The notes beneath the pieces are model-generated. The model ran no database searches and was not told the DNA's origin. It saw nothing but the letters and a program-made list of their open reading frames with translations. From NCBI RefSeq assembly GCF_001982635.1, contig NZ_MKFI01000002.1, positions 795,313 to 859,312 on the forward strand: DNA of 64,000 nt. The letters are read 5' to 3'. Both the position numbers and the translations under genes were made by a program. Below are positions 18,256-27,547 of this stretch, piece by piece. Numbering within the stretch: the stretch's first letter is position 1; each line of letters opens with the position of its first letter. The DNA is from Bradyrhizobium mercantei. Lineage in GTDB: Bacteria > Pseudomonadota > Alphaproteobacteria > Rhizobiales > Xanthobacteraceae.

Positions 18256-19314
18256 ATGGCGCGTATGGTTCGCCAATCCCTCGTCAAATTCGATGCACCG
18301 CTGTGCGAAACCATCGTCGACACGCCGAAGCCCCAGGGACGCGAAGTGCTTGTTCGCATCGAGCGCTGCGGCCTGTGCCATTCCGATCTCCACATCCAGG
18401 ACGGCTACGCCGATCTCGGCGGCGGCAAGAAGCTCGACACCACCCGCGGCATGACCCTGCCCTTCACGCTCGGCCATGAGATCGCGGGTATTGTCGACGA
18501 GGTCGGCCCCGATGCGCCGAAGGATCTGGTCGGAACGAAGAAGGCGGTATTCCCCTGGATCGGTTGCGGCCAGTGCCGCGACTGCCTCGCCGGCGACGAG
18601 AATCTCTGCGTCAAGCAGCGCTTCCTCGGCGTCTCGATCGACGGCGGCTTCGCCACCCACGTGCTGGTGCCCGACGCAAAATACCTGCTCGACTACGATC
18701 CGCTGCCGGTCAATCAGGCCGCCACCTTGATGTGCTCCGGCGTGACAGCCTATGGCGCGCTGAAGCGCCTGGTCGATCGTCCGCGCCAGCGCAATCTGCT
18801 GCTGATCGGTCTTGGCGGCGTCGGCATGATGGGCCTGTCGTTCGCGCAGGCGATGTTCAAGCAGCCGATCACGGTGGCCGACCTCAGCCCCGCGGCGCGC
18901 GAGACCGCGCTGAAGAACGGCGCGGCGGCCGCTTACGATCCCGCGGAGCCTGACGTCGTCAAGCGCATGCTGAAGGAGAGCGACGGCGGCTTCGACGGCG
19001 TCGTCGACTTTGCCGGCAACGAGAAGTCGATGGCGTTCGCGGTGTCGACGGTCGCACGCGGCGGCAAGATCGTGGTGTCCGGCCTGATGGGCGGCCAGTT
19101 CACGCTGCCGATGGTGCAGTGGGTCTACAAGCGCATGACCATCGAAGGCTTCATGGTGGGTACGCTGGCCGAAGGCCAGGAACTGATGGCGCTCGCCCGG
19201 GCCGGCAAGATCAAGCCGACGCCGATGAAGGAAGAGCCGATGGCCGACGTCCAGAAATGGATCGACGAGCTGCGCGCCGGCAAGGTCGTCGGACGGATCG
19301 TCCTGAAGAACTAG
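18256..19314 (+). CDS. Zinc-dependent alcohol dehydrogenase (MDR family)
   Basis: A 352-residue medium-chain zinc dehydrogenase/reductase. Catalytic zinc ligands are in CGLCHSDLH (about 38-44) and LGHEIAG; a structural zinc lobe with four cysteines is intact (GCGQCRDCLAGDENLC). The Rossmann nucleotide-binding motif GLGGVGMMGL is near residue 190. ATG at 18256 is preferred over an upstream in-frame ATG because AGGAGAAAACGTA precedes it and the longer form would overlap rsmA. It lies 19 bases after rsmA but is ended by its own hairpin. The substrate cannot be told from sequence. Confidence 0.88.
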   Translation: MARMVRQSLVKFDAPLCETIVDTPKPQGREVLVRIERCGLCHSDLHIQDGYADLGGGKKLDTTRGMTLPFTLGHEIAGIVDEVGPDAPKDLVGTKKAVFPWIGCGQCRDCLAGDENLCVKQRFLGVSIDGGFATHVLVPDAKYLLDYDPLPVNQAATLMCSGVTAYGALKRLVDRPRQRNLLLIGLGGVGMMGLSFAQAMFKQPITVADLSPAARETALKNGAAAAYDPAEPDVVKRMLKESDGGFDGVVDFAGNEKSMAFAVSTVARGGKIVVSGLMGGQFTLPMVQWVYKRMTIEGFMVGTLAEGQELMALARAGKIKPTPMKEEPMADVQKWIDELRAGKVVGRIVLKN

Positions 19315-19320
19315 CGAACA

Positions 19321-19352
19321 CGTCCCGCCGGCGTTGCAGCGCCGGCGGGACG
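19321..19352 (+). terminator. Strong GC hairpin after the alcohol dehydrogenase
   Basis: A perfect 13-bp stem (CGTCCCGCCGGCG / CGCCGGCGGGACG) with a 6-base loop, six bases after the stop codon. It lacks a T-run, so it may be a weak or Rho-assisted terminator or an mRNA-stabilising 3' end. Confidence 0.55.
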
Positions 19353-19538
19353 CAACGTTCCTGCAACGCCTGCACTGCAATCAACATCAGTTCGGCCTCC
19401 GGCTTGCCGCAATTGCGACACGCCGCGAGCCCCAATTAAGCCCTACCCGTTCCGGATTTGCGGCGCATTGCGACCCAACTCTTTGCCGAGATTGGTTTCA
19501 CCAGCGTTTGCGTAAAAAAAGAAATACCGGGGACGTGT

Positions 19539-20582
19539 ATGTCAAATCGTTCAGCGAAATTCGCTGCGGCGCTTGCCGCCGCCAGCCTCTTGGCCTGCGC
19601 CAGCTCCGGCGCCATGGCCCAGACCGCCGCCAATACGGCGAGCACCAACAGCGCGAATAGCAAGACGGCGGACACCTGTCAGTCCGCGCCGAAGGGAACC
19701 GCGCCTGCGGGCAGCCACTGGTTCTATCACCTCGACCGCAGCACCCAGAAGAAGTGCTGGTACCTCGGTGACGCCAGGAACAAGGTTGCCAAGACCACGA
19801 CCGCGCAGCAGCAGCCGGCGGCCGCGCCCGACGGCGCGACGGCCGACGCAGCGCCGCCCCAGAGCCAGCCGGCGACTGTGGTGCCGCCGCCCGCGATGCG
19901 CAAATCCGTCGCCAATGCCCATGCCGAGTGGCCCTCGCCGCAGGCCGCCGCCGCGCCAGTGGCAAGCCCCGATGCAGCACAGGCCGCCGGCACGCCGGCG
20001 CCGACCGATCCGGCAGTGTCGGCCGCGCCCGCCGGCGCGAACGCCCAGCCGTCGGAGGTCAACGCCCGATGGCTGGATGCATCGAGCATGGCCGGAACCA
20101 ACGGAACCCGGCATGCCGCGGACCAGCCGACCGTGGTCGCGCAGGCCGATGCGACGCCGCAACAGGCGGCCGCGCCCGCACCTACCGCGCCCGCCACGGC
20201 CGAGGCGTCGGTCGAGAAATCATCCTCGACGCAGATGCTGCTGATCGTGATGATCGGCGCCCTGGCGCTGGCCGGCCTCGTCAGCGCGCTGGTGTTCCGC
20301 CTGACGCGCACGCGGACGCCGCCCTACGAGATCAAGGACGAGTGGCAGGCGCCCTGGGATTCGCTGCACACCGAGCCGGCGCCGCCGATGTCGGTCGTCG
20401 GCCGCGATCGTCCGTTGCGTCTGTCGGAGGCCGCGCCGCGCCGTGCTGAAACGCCGGTCGCTCGCAGCGCCCAGACGCCGCCTCCCCGCCGTGAGACGGC
20501 GCGTGCTCCGGATCAGACCGAGCAGGACAACAAGCAGATCGCAGCGATGCTGCAGCGGCTGGCGCGCAGCGCGGCGAATTAG
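19539..20582 (+). CDS. Exported Ala/Pro-rich protein with a SHWFYHLDR/CWYL motif and one membrane helix
   Basis: A 347-residue protein of unknown function. Residues 1-28 form a signal sequence ending AMAQT, with a possible lipobox-like LLAC inside it. A short conserved-looking module follows: TCQSAPKGTAPAGSHWFYHLD ... KKCWYLGD, with two cysteines. The central 150 residues are Ala/Pro-rich and likely disordered. A single membrane helix (MLLIVMIGALALAGLVSALVF, about residues 230-250) is followed by a charged cytoplasmic tail of about 95 residues. ATG at 19539 is chosen because the signal peptide begins there. It stands alone between two hairpin-rich gaps. Confidence 0.72.
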   Translation: MSNRSAKFAAALAAASLLACASSGAMAQTAANTASTNSANSKTADTCQSAPKGTAPAGSHWFYHLDRSTQKKCWYLGDARNKVAKTTTAQQQPAAAPDGATADAAPPQSQPATVVPPPAMRKSVANAHAEWPSPQAAAAPVASPDAAQAAGTPAPTDPAVSAAPAGANAQPSEVNARWLDASSMAGTNGTRHAADQPTVVAQADATPQQAAAPAPTAPATAEASVEKSSSTQMLLIVMIGALALAGLVSALVFRLTRTRTPPYEIKDEWQAPWDSLHTEPAPPMSVVGRDRPLRLSEAAPRRAETPVARSAQTPPPRRETARAPDQTEQDNKQIAAMLQRLARSAAN

Positions 20583-20650
20583 CGCTCGTTCTGGAATAGG
20601 GGAATGAGACGTGATGCGATCCCTTGCGATCGCATCACGATCGCGCGGGG

Positions 20651-21307
20651 CTATTTCTCGAGCTGACGCTGCAGGCCGCGAACGAATTCCGTGAGGCCGG
20701 TGCGGCGCTCACGCTTGAGACGCTCGGCCTTCAGGATCGACTGCACCTCGGCAAAGGCGTCGTCGACGTTCTGGTTGACGACGATGTAGTCGTATTCCGC
20801 CCAGTGGCTCAGCTCGTGGGTGGCACGGTTCATCCGCCCGCGGATGACCTCCTCCGAATCCTGCGCCCGGGTGTGCAGCCGTTTTTCGAGGTCGGCGGCC
20901 GACGGTGGCAGGATGAAGACGCTGACCACGTCGGCGCGGGCCTTCTCACGCAGCTGCTGGGTGCCCTGCCAATCGATGTCGAACAGCACGTCCTGACCGG
21001 CTGCCAGTGCAGCCTCGACCGGCGCGCGCGGCGTGCCGTAGCGGTTGTCGAACACGGTGGCCCATTCCAGCAGCTCGCCTTGCGTGGCCATCGCCTCGAA
21101 CTTCGTCTTGTCGACGAAGAAATAGTCGCGGCCCTCGACCTCGCCCGGCCGCTTCGGCCGCGTGGTCGCCGACACCGACATCCGCAGGCCCGGCATGCGA
21201 TCGATCAGCATGCGCGACAGCGTCGTCTTGCCGGCGCCCGAGGGCGACGACAGGACGAACATCAGTCCGCGCCGCTCAACGCCGTCAAAACCCTGCGCCG
21301 TCATCAT
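20651..21307 (-). CDS. gmk: Guanylate kinase
   Basis: A 218-residue guanylate kinase that converts GMP to GDP. The P-loop SSPSGAGKTTL is at residues 20-30, followed by the GMP-binding segment SVSATTRPKRPGEVEGRDYFFV and the lid region RMNRATHELSHWAEYDYIVVNQ. The 13-residue N-terminal leader before the core is slightly long. It starts at the base next to the yicC stop, so the two are almost certainly translated from one message (yicC-gmk), an order found widely in bacteria. Confidence 0.96.
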   Translation of the reverse strand: MMTAQGFDGVERRGLMFVLSSPSGAGKTTLSRMLIDRMPGLRMSVSATTRPKRPGEVEGRDYFFVDKTKFEAMATQGELLEWATVFDNRYGTPRAPVEAALAAGQDVLFDIDWQGTQQLREKARADVVSVFILPPSAADLEKRLHTRAQDSEEVIRGRMNRATHELSHWAEYDYIVVNQNVDDAFAEVQSILKAERLKRERRTGLTEFVRGLQRQLEK

Positions 21308-22195
21308 TCACTCCAGATTCTGGACCTGTTCGCGGAACTGTTCGACCACGTTCTTCATTTCAAGCCCGGTATTGGTCAGCTCGACGTCGTTCGACTTCGA
21401 GCAGCAGGTGTTGACCTCGCGATTGAACTCCTGGGCCAGGAAGTCGAGCCGCCGCCCGACCGGGCCGCCCTTGCCGATCATCTCGCGCGCCTGGGTGATG
21501 TGCGAGGCGATGCGGTCGAGCTCTTCGCGGATATCGGCCTTGGTGGCGATCAGGATCGCCTCCTGGCTCAGCCGGTCGGCATCGAAGCGATCGGAGGTCT
21601 CGAGCAGCGCCGCGATCTGCTCGGCAAGCCGCGCCTTGATCGCCTCGGGCTTGCGGCCGGGCGCCGTCTCGGCGCGCTTGGCGAGCCGCTCGATCTCGTC
21701 CATCCGCTGCATCAGGATCTGGCCCAGCGCGTCGCCCTCGCGGCGGCGCATCTCGACGAGGCTGCCGAGCGCCTGCTCGAAGGCCATCGCCGCGGCTTCG
21801 CGCGCCGCCTTGTCCTCGTCCTCGTTGCTCTCGGGCTCGACCACCTCGATGACGCCCTTGATGCCGAGCAGTCCGTCGATGCTCGGCGCCACCGCGTCGA
21901 TCCGCTGCGACAGCGTGCCCGCGACCTTCACGACGGCGGCAAGCACGTCCTCATTGATGCGGATCGTCTGCGCCGCATCGGTGCGCTTGACGGTGAGATT
22001 GGCGTAGACGGTGCCGCGCGACAGCAGCTCGCCGGCGCGCTTCTTGGCCAGGGCTTCCAGCTCGTCCCAGCCCGGCGGCAGCCGCAACCGCAGGTCAAAG
22101 CCCTTGGCGTTGACCGACTTCAGCTCCCACTCGAACGTGTAGGGACCGCTCGCGCCATGGCTTCGGGCAAAGCCAGTCATGCTCGACAGCGCCAT
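21308..22195 (-). CDS. yicC: YicC family protein (putative endoribonuclease)
   Basis: A 295-residue YicC/YloC-family protein beginning MALSSMTGFARSHG. The N-terminal domain (SMTGFAR ... WELKSVNAKGFDLRLRLP) and the C-terminal domain (RRLDFLAQEFNREVNTCCSKSND ... MKNVVEQFREQVQNLE) are both complete. Members cleave RNA and have been linked to small-RNA turnover. An upstream in-frame ATG at 22231 would add 12 residues, but the MALSSMTGFAR start matches the family. It is directly upstream of gmk. Confidence 0.93.
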   Translation of the reverse strand: MALSSMTGFARSHGASGPYTFEWELKSVNAKGFDLRLRLPPGWDELEALAKKRAGELLSRGTVYANLTVKRTDAAQTIRINEDVLAAVVKVAGTLSQRIDAVAPSIDGLLGIKGVIEVVEPESNEDEDKAAREAAAMAFEQALGSLVEMRRREGDALGQILMQRMDEIERLAKRAETAPGRKPEAIKARLAEQIAALLETSDRFDADRLSQEAILIATKADIREELDRIASHITQAREMIGKGGPVGRRLDFLAQEFNREVNTCCSKSNDVELTNTGLEMKNVVEQFREQVQNLE

Positions 22196-22321
22196 CGCGT
22201 AAAACTCTCCAACAGAAGGATATGGCTTCACCCGGAGCCAAACAGACTCGCAGGCAGCCGATGCGACCTTAAAACGGTTTCCGTGAAAGTGGAATTACGT
22301 CCACCTTCCGGAAATGCAGAG

Positions 22322-23581
22322 CTAGCGCTGCACAATGGGCGGCGAAGTGGTCTGCTGGGCTGCGCCCTGGCGACCGCTGCGCGGCGGCTTCTTTTGATTG
22401 GTGGGCTTCGGCGGCGTCGTCGCCGTCGGATTGGTGTCGGCCGCCCCGGGCGCCGCGGCGGCCGGTGCCGGATCATCCGCAGGCTCGACGGTGTCGTTCT
22501 GGATCTGCTTCTCCGACGCGCGCAGCTTGGCGACGTTCTTGGCGTGCTGGTCGTAGGTTTCGGTAAAGGCGTGGCCGCCGGTTCCGTCAGCAACGAAGAA
22601 CAGGTCGCGCGTGCGCGCCGGATTGGCGGTCGCCTCCAGCGAGGCGCGGCCGGGATTGGCGATCGGTCCCGGCGGCAGGCCGTCGATCACATAGGTGTTG
22701 TAGGGCGACGGCTGCGTGATCTCGCTGCGCTTGATCGGGCGTCCCAACGTTCCCTTGCCGCCCACCAATCCGTAGATGATGGTCGGATCGGATTGCAGCT
22801 TCATCCGCTGGCGCAGACGGTTGACGAACACGGCGGCAACGCGGCTGCGCTCGTCGGCGCGGCCGGTTTCCTTCTCGACGATCGAGGCCAGCGTCACCAG
22901 CTGATCCGGCGATTTCAGCGGCGTATCGGTGTTGCGGCGTTCCCAGATCTCGGCGAGCACGCGCTTCTGCGCCTGCTGCAGGCGCTGGATCACCTGGTCG
23001 CGCGTGGTGCCGCGCGGGAATTTGTAGGTCTCCGGCAGCAGCGTGCCCTCGCGCGGGATCTCGCGCACCGAGCCGGTGAAGATGTCGTTGTCGGAGAGCC
23101 GCGTCACGATCTGCTCGGAGGTCAGGCCTTCCGGAATGGTGATGGCGTGCTGCACCACCTTGCCGTCGACGATGGTGGCGATGACGTCGCGCAGGCTGGC
23201 ATTCTTCTGGAACGAGTATTCACCGGGCTTCAGATCGGAGCTCGCCTTCAGCGCAAACACGCCGCCGATGAAGACCCACGGATTGACGTTGATCACGCCC
23301 TCGCGCGACAGCACGTCGGCGATGTCACGCTTGCCGGCACGCGCCGGGATGTTGACGATCTTGTCTTCCTGCAGCGGCCCTGGGGATTCCAGCGCCTGCT
23401 TGCCGTAGTAGTAGGTCGCGCCGGCGCCGATCATCAGGATGATCAGGATCGTGAAGATGGCATTGCCGACGATCACGAAGGGATTGCGGGCGCGATCCGA
23501 ACGCTTGGGCGGCGGCGGGACCTGTTCGGGCTCCAGCGCTGCGCGTGGACTCCTCGGTGAAATGGGCGGCCTCTCACTCAT
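22322..23581 (-). CDS. mltG: Endolytic transglycosylase MltG
   Basis: A 419-residue inner-membrane lytic transglycosylase (YceG family) that cuts nascent peptidoglycan strands. A Pro/Arg-rich cytoplasmic leader precedes one membrane helix (about residues 40-62). The periplasmic YceG domain follows, with the catalytic glutamate in LASIVEKETGR (about 229-239) and the family segment SRVAAVFVNRLRQRMKLQSDPT. The last 80 residues are Ala/Pro/Thr-rich and disordered (ends TTSPPIVQR). It lies downstream of fabF and upstream of yicC, a common alphaproteobacterial neighbourhood that links fatty-acid and wall synthesis. Confidence 0.94.
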   Translation of the reverse strand: MSERPPISPRSPRAALEPEQVPPPPKRSDRARNPFVIVGNAIFTILIILMIGAGATYYYGKQALESPGPLQEDKIVNIPARAGKRDIADVLSREGVINVNPWVFIGGVFALKASSDLKPGEYSFQKNASLRDVIATIVDGKVVQHAITIPEGLTSEQIVTRLSDNDIFTGSVREIPREGTLLPETYKFPRGTTRDQVIQRLQQAQKRVLAEIWERRNTDTPLKSPDQLVTLASIVEKETGRADERSRVAAVFVNRLRQRMKLQSDPTIIYGLVGGKGTLGRPIKRSEITQPSPYNTYVIDGLPPGPIANPGRASLEATANPARTRDLFFVADGTGGHAFTETYDQHAKNVAKLRASEKQIQNDTVEPADDPAPAAAAPGAADTNPTATTPPKPTNQKKPPRSGRQGAAQQTTSPPIVQR

Positions 23582-23653
23582 CGATGCAAACCAATATCCT
23601 GCCGGTTGAATCGTGGCCGGACAAACCCCTGCCCTGCCAATAGCATACGCCCG

Positions 23654-23682
23654 CTATTAGGAGTCACCGCGGAATACGGCAA
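23654..23682 (-). promoter_or_regulatory. Candidate sigma-70 promoter for mltG
   Basis: On the minus strand TTGCCG and TAATAG are separated by 17 bases, about 75 bases before the mltG start. It lies just after the fabF stop codon. The fit to consensus is moderate. Confidence 0.35.
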
Positions 23683-23708
23683 AACGGTGGACTAGTTCTA
23701 AAGACCTA

Positions 23709-24974
23709 CTAATTGGTCACGCGCTGCACGATCACGGAGGCGTTGGTGCCGCCGAAACCGAAGGAATTGGACAGCGCCACATTCACGTCACGCTTGCGCG
23801 ACGTATGCGGCACGAGATCAATCGCGGTCTGCACCGACGGATTGTCGAGGTTGATGGTCGGCGGCACCACATTATCGCGAATCGCCAGGATCGCGAAGAT
23901 CGCCTCGATCGCGCCGGCCGCACCGAGCAGATGTCCGGTCGCGGACTTGGTCGAAGACATCGAAACCTTGGAAGCCGCATTGCCGAGCAGACGCTCGACC
24001 GCGCCGAGCTCGATCTCGTCGCCGACCTGCGTCGAGGTGCCGTGCGCGTTGATGTAGTCGAGATCGGATGCCGCGAGGCCGGCGCGCTTCAACGCCATGC
24101 TCATGCTGCGGAAGCCGCCATTGCCGTCCGGCGGCGGCGAGGTGATGTGGAAGGCATCGCCCGAGAGGCCGTAGCCGGTGACCTCGGCATAGATCTTCGC
24201 GCCGCGGCGCTTGGCGTGCTCGTATTCCTCGAGCACGAGGACGCCGGCGCCCTCGCCCATCACGAAGCCGTCGCGATCCTTGTCGTAGGGCCGCGATGCC
24301 TTCTCCGGGGTGTCGTTGAAGCCGGTGGACAGCGCGCGCGCCGCGCAGAAGCCGGCGATCCCGATCCGCGAGATCGGCGATTCGGCGCCGCCCGCGACCA
24401 TCACCTCGGCATCGCCGAGCCCGATCAGCCGTGCCGCGTCGCCGACCGCATGCGCGCCGGTCGAGCATGCCGTGACGACCGCATGATTGGGGCCCTTCAG
24501 GCCGTGCTCGATCGAGACGTAGCCGGATGCCAGATTGATCAGGCGGCCCGGAATGAAGAACGGAGAGACCCGGCGCGGTCCACGCTCCTTCAGGAGCACC
24601 GCGGTCTCGGCAATGCCGGTGAGGCCGCCGATGCCGGAGCCGATCATCGTGCCGGTGGCGAACTGGTCCTCATCGGACTTCGGATGCCAGTCGGCATCGT
24701 CGAGCGCCTGCTTGGCCGCGCACATCGCGTAGACGATGAAGTCGTCGACCTTGCGCTGGTCCTTCGGCTCCATCCACTGATCGGGATTGAAGGTGCCGTT
24801 GGAGCCGTCGCCGCGCGGAATGTAGCAGGCGACCTGGCTCGGCAGATCGGACACTTCGAACGTGTCGATCTTCTTGCCGCCGCTGTCTCCGGCGAGGATA
24901 CGCGCCCAAGTTGCGTCAACGCCGCAGCCGAGCGGTGTAAGCATGCCCAGCCCCGTGACGACAACTCGTCTCAT
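23709..24974 (-). CDS. fabF: 3-oxoacyl-ACP synthase II
   Basis: A 421-residue beta-ketoacyl-ACP synthase II that elongates acyl-ACP with malonyl-ACP in fatty-acid synthesis. It begins MRRVVVTGLGMLTPLG. The Cys-His-His triad is visible: Cys in VVTACSTGAHA (about 168), His in INAHGTSTQVGD (about 310) and His in KSATGHLLGAAG (about 347). ATG at 24974 is preferred to an upstream in-frame codon at 24995 since the family begins MRRVVVTG. It lies about 95 bases downstream of acpP, in the usual acpP-fabF order. Confidence 0.96.
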   Translation of the reverse strand: MRRVVVTGLGMLTPLGCGVDATWARILAGDSGGKKIDTFEVSDLPSQVACYIPRGDGSNGTFNPDQWMEPKDQRKVDDFIVYAMCAAKQALDDADWHPKSDEDQFATGTMIGSGIGGLTGIAETAVLLKERGPRRVSPFFIPGRLINLASGYVSIEHGLKGPNHAVVTACSTGAHAVGDAARLIGLGDAEVMVAGGAESPISRIGIAGFCAARALSTGFNDTPEKASRPYDKDRDGFVMGEGAGVLVLEEYEHAKRRGAKIYAEVTGYGLSGDAFHITSPPPDGNGGFRSMSMALKRAGLAASDLDYINAHGTSTQVGDEIELGAVERLLGNAASKVSMSSTKSATGHLLGAAGAIEAIFAILAIRDNVVPPTINLDNPSVQTAIDLVPHTSRKRDVNVALSNSFGFGGTNASVIVQRVTN

Positions 24975-25070
24975 TTCCACGTCTCCGGCCAGCAATGCGC
25001 GGCTGATAATAAGAAGCCGGGGGACCGCTCGATCACGGTCCGTCCGGCCCCGTCAACTTCGCGATCGGCG

Positions 25071-25310
25071 TCAGCTCTTCGCGTTCTTCTCGAGAAACTT
25101 GGTCGCGTCGCCAACGGTGAGAATCGTCTCCGCCGCGTCGTCGGGAATCTCGCAACCGAACTCTTCTTCAAAAGCCATCACGAGCTCGACCGTGTCGAGG
25201 CTGTCGGCGCCGAGGTCATCGATGAAGCTCGCGCTATCGACCACCTTCTCGGGTTCGACACCAAGGTGCTCGACCACAATCTTCTTAACCCGCTCGCCAA
25301 TCTCACTCAT
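25071..25310 (-). CDS. acpP: Acyl carrier protein
   Basis: A 79-residue acidic acyl carrier protein. The phosphopantetheine attachment serine is residue 37 in GADSLDT, within a four-helix ACP fold ([23 protein letters not shown] at the N-terminus). It carries growing acyl chains for FabD, FabG and FabF, all encoded next to it. A gap of 290 bases separates it from fabG, so it probably has its own promoter, as expected for a very abundant protein. Confidence 0.98.
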   Translation of the reverse strand: MSEIGERVKKIVVEHLGVEPEKVVDSASFIDDLGADSLDTVELVMAFEEEFGCEIPDDAAETILTVGDATKFLEKNAKS

Positions 25311-25600
25311 CGTTCAACCTCGTTGTTCCATTGGACCCGACCCCAAGACGATACGAGCCATCGTGGTCGTCTCGATTACTCAGTCGCGCATAGTCTTGAT
25401 TCGGCCCGGTCGTAGCCGACTAAAGCCCCGGCGAACGGCAGGCGTCGCCACGCCAATATACAGGGTTTCAAAATCCTGCAATGGCGTTCTTCGCCCATCC
25501 ACGGGGGGTTCAGCTATCATACTTCCAAAGCCTTGACTACACGCCTGAACCGGCTCCCGAAAACGGCTTTTCGCCGCATTGCGAGAGGCCGGTAAGTAGC

Positions 25601-26338
25601 TCAAATCATGGCCATCCCACCGTTGACGTGAATCGTCTGTCCGGTGACGTAGGCGGCCTCGTTCGAGGCCAGATAGACCGCTGCCGCAGCGATATCCTCG
25701 GGCGTTCCGAGCCGCGCCGCAGGAACCTTCGCCAGGATGGTTTCGCGCTGCTTGTCGTTCAGCGCATCGGTCATCGGCGTCTTGATGAAGCCCGGCGCGA
25801 TACAGTTCGCGGTGACGCCGCGCTTGGCATATTCGGCGCCCAGCGTCTTGATCAGGCCGATGATGCCGGCCTTCGAGGCGGTGTAATTGCCCTGCCCGGG
25901 ATTGCCGGTGACGCCGACGATCGAGGTGATCGCGATGATGCGGCCGAAGCGCTTGCGCATCATCAATTTGGTCGCGGCGCGCGCCAGGCGGAATGTCGCG
26001 GTCAGGTTGACCGCAATGACGTCGTCCCAATCCTCGTCGCGCAACTGCACGAACAGATTGTCGCGGGTGATACCGGCGTTCGCAATCAGGATGTCGACCT
26101 GACCCATCGCAGCTTCCGCTGCCGGCACCAGCGCCTCGACATCATCCTTGCTCGAGAGATTGCACGGCAGCACGTGAACGCGCTCGCCGAGCTTGGCCGC
26201 GAAGCCGTCCAGCACCTCGCGCCGCGTGCCCGAGATCGCCACCGTCGCGCCCTGCGCATGCAGCGCCTGCGCGATCGCGCCGCCGATGCCGCCGGTTGCG
26301 CCCGTCACGAGCGCGGTCTTGCCAGTCAGATCAAACAT
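25601..26338 (-). CDS. fabG: 3-oxoacyl-ACP reductase
   Basis: A 245-residue short-chain dehydrogenase that reduces 3-oxoacyl-ACP with NADPH. The cofactor loop TGATGGIGGAIA is at residues 12-23; NAGITRDNL, the catalytic serine segment ITSIVG and the YTASKAG Tyr-Lys pair are all present. The C-terminus ends VNGGMAMI as in authentic FabG proteins, which together with the neighbouring fabD and acpP separates it from general SDRs. It starts 21 bases after fabD. Confidence 0.96.
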   Translation of the reverse strand: MFDLTGKTALVTGATGGIGGAIAQALHAQGATVAISGTRREVLDGFAAKLGERVHVLPCNLSSKDDVEALVPAAEAAMGQVDILIANAGITRDNLFVQLRDEDWDDVIAVNLTATFRLARAATKLMMRKRFGRIIAITSIVGVTGNPGQGNYTASKAGIIGLIKTLGAEYAKRGVTANCIAPGFIKTPMTDALNDKQRETILAKVPAARLGTPEDIAAAAVYLASNEAAYVTGQTIHVNGGMAMI

Positions 26339-26359
26339 CGAATTCCCCTCCCGGCTGCT

Positions 26360-27310
26360 TCAAGCCGACGCTGCCAGCGCATCCTTGGCCGCAGCAATAT
26401 CGTTCGGACCGCCGACGGACACGCCGACCGCGCCGTCCGCAATGCGCTTGACGAGGCCGCTCAGCACCTTGCCGGCGCCGATCTCGAAGAACCGCGTCAC
26501 GCCCTGCCCCGCCATATAGGCAACCGACTCGCGCCAGCGAACGGTCCCGGTGACCTGCTCGATCAAGCGGCGGCGGATCTCGTCGGGGTCGGTGATGGCC
26601 GAGGCCAGCACGTTGGACACCAGCGGCGCCGCGGGCGCCTTGATGGTGACGCCGGACAGCGCCTCTGCCATTGCATCGGCCGCCGGCTGCATCAGCTTGC
26701 AGTGGAACGGCGCCGACACCGGCAGCAGCATCGCGCGCTTGGCGCCCTTGGTCTTGGCAATCTCGACCGCGCGATCGACGGCGGCCTTGTCGCCGGAGAC
26801 CACGACCTGGCCGCCGCCATTGTCGTTGGCGGCCTGGCAGACCTGGCCCTGCGCCGCCTCGTTGGCGACCGCGACCGCCGCCTCGTAATCGAGGCCGAGC
26901 AGCGCGGCCATCGCGCCGGCGCCGACCGGCACCGCCTTCTGCATCGCGAGCCCGCGGGTGCGCAGCAGCCGCGCAGTGTCGCTGACGGTCAGGCTGCCGG
27001 CGGCAGCAAGCGCCGAATACTCGCCGAGCGAGTGCCCGGCAACGAAGGCCGCTTTGCCGACCGAGAAGCCGGCTTCGCTCTCCAGCACGCGCAGGGTGGC
27101 GATCGAGACCGCCATCAGCGCCGGCTGGGCATTCTCGGTGAGTTGCAGCGTCTCCGCCGGCCCCTCCCAGATGGTCGCGGTCAGCTTCTCGCCCAGCGCG
27201 GCATCGACCTCGTCGAACACCGCCTTCGCCACCGGAAAGGCGTCGGCCAGGGCCTTGCCCATGCCAACCGCCTGCGAGCCCTGCCCGGGAAACGTAAATG
27301 CTGCCGTCAT
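26360..27310 (-). CDS. fabD: Malonyl-CoA:ACP transacylase
   Basis: A 316-residue malonyltransferase that loads malonyl groups onto ACP. It begins MTAAFTFPGQGSQAVGMG. The nucleophilic serine is in GHSLGEYSAL (about residue 92) and the catalytic histidine in APFHCKLM (about 203). It is the first gene of fabD-fabG-acpP-fabF. The upstream gap to the desaturase gene (27311-27547) holds a perfect 10-bp inverted repeat. Confidence 0.96.
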   Translation of the reverse strand: MTAAFTFPGQGSQAVGMGKALADAFPVAKAVFDEVDAALGEKLTATIWEGPAETLQLTENAQPALMAVSIATLRVLESEAGFSVGKAAFVAGHSLGEYSALAAAGSLTVSDTARLLRTRGLAMQKAVPVGAGAMAALLGLDYEAAVAVANEAAQGQVCQAANDNGGGQVVVSGDKAAVDRAVEIAKTKGAKRAMLLPVSAPFHCKLMQPAADAMAEALSGVTIKAPAAPLVSNVLASAITDPDEIRRRLIEQVTGTVRWRESVAYMAGQGVTRFFEIGAGKVLSGLVKRIADGAVGVSVGGPNDIAAAKDALAASA

Positions 27311-27430
27311 CGGCGATCCCTACCTTGTTGAGCGTGATCCCCGCGCAGGCGCCGCGCGCCTGCCGCAGGGGAAAACGGTATCCGCCTCGCGCTAAACGCG
27401 CCACAGCGGGTCCGGGCCAATCCCTGCAAC

Positions 27431-27453
27431 CAAGTCTTGGCAACCAAGACTTG
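27431..27453. repeat. Perfect 10-bp inverted repeat upstream of fabD
   Basis: CAAGTCTTGG, a 3-base spacer, then CCAAGACTTG; CAAC also flanks each arm. It lies about 120 bases before the fabD start and about 95 bases beyond the desaturase stop. It has no T-run on either strand, so an operator is as likely as a terminator. Confidence 0.5.
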
Positions 27454-27547
27454 CAACCGGCCTCGAACCGGGCCGTAAGACACTGATGGGGGGCGCTATG
27501 TCAAGCCGCGCAGGCGGAACCCTGGGGATGCCGGGCGGGTTCGGGCC

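Noticed and set aside
20624-23560. 978-codon open frame on the plus strand opposite gmk, yicC and mltG
   Set aside because: Covers three well-defined genes on the other strand; composition is that of a shadow frame with no domain.
25481-27331. 616-codon open frame on the plus strand opposite fabG and fabD
   Set aside because: Arg/His/Gly-rich shadow; fabG and fabD are unambiguous on the minus strand.
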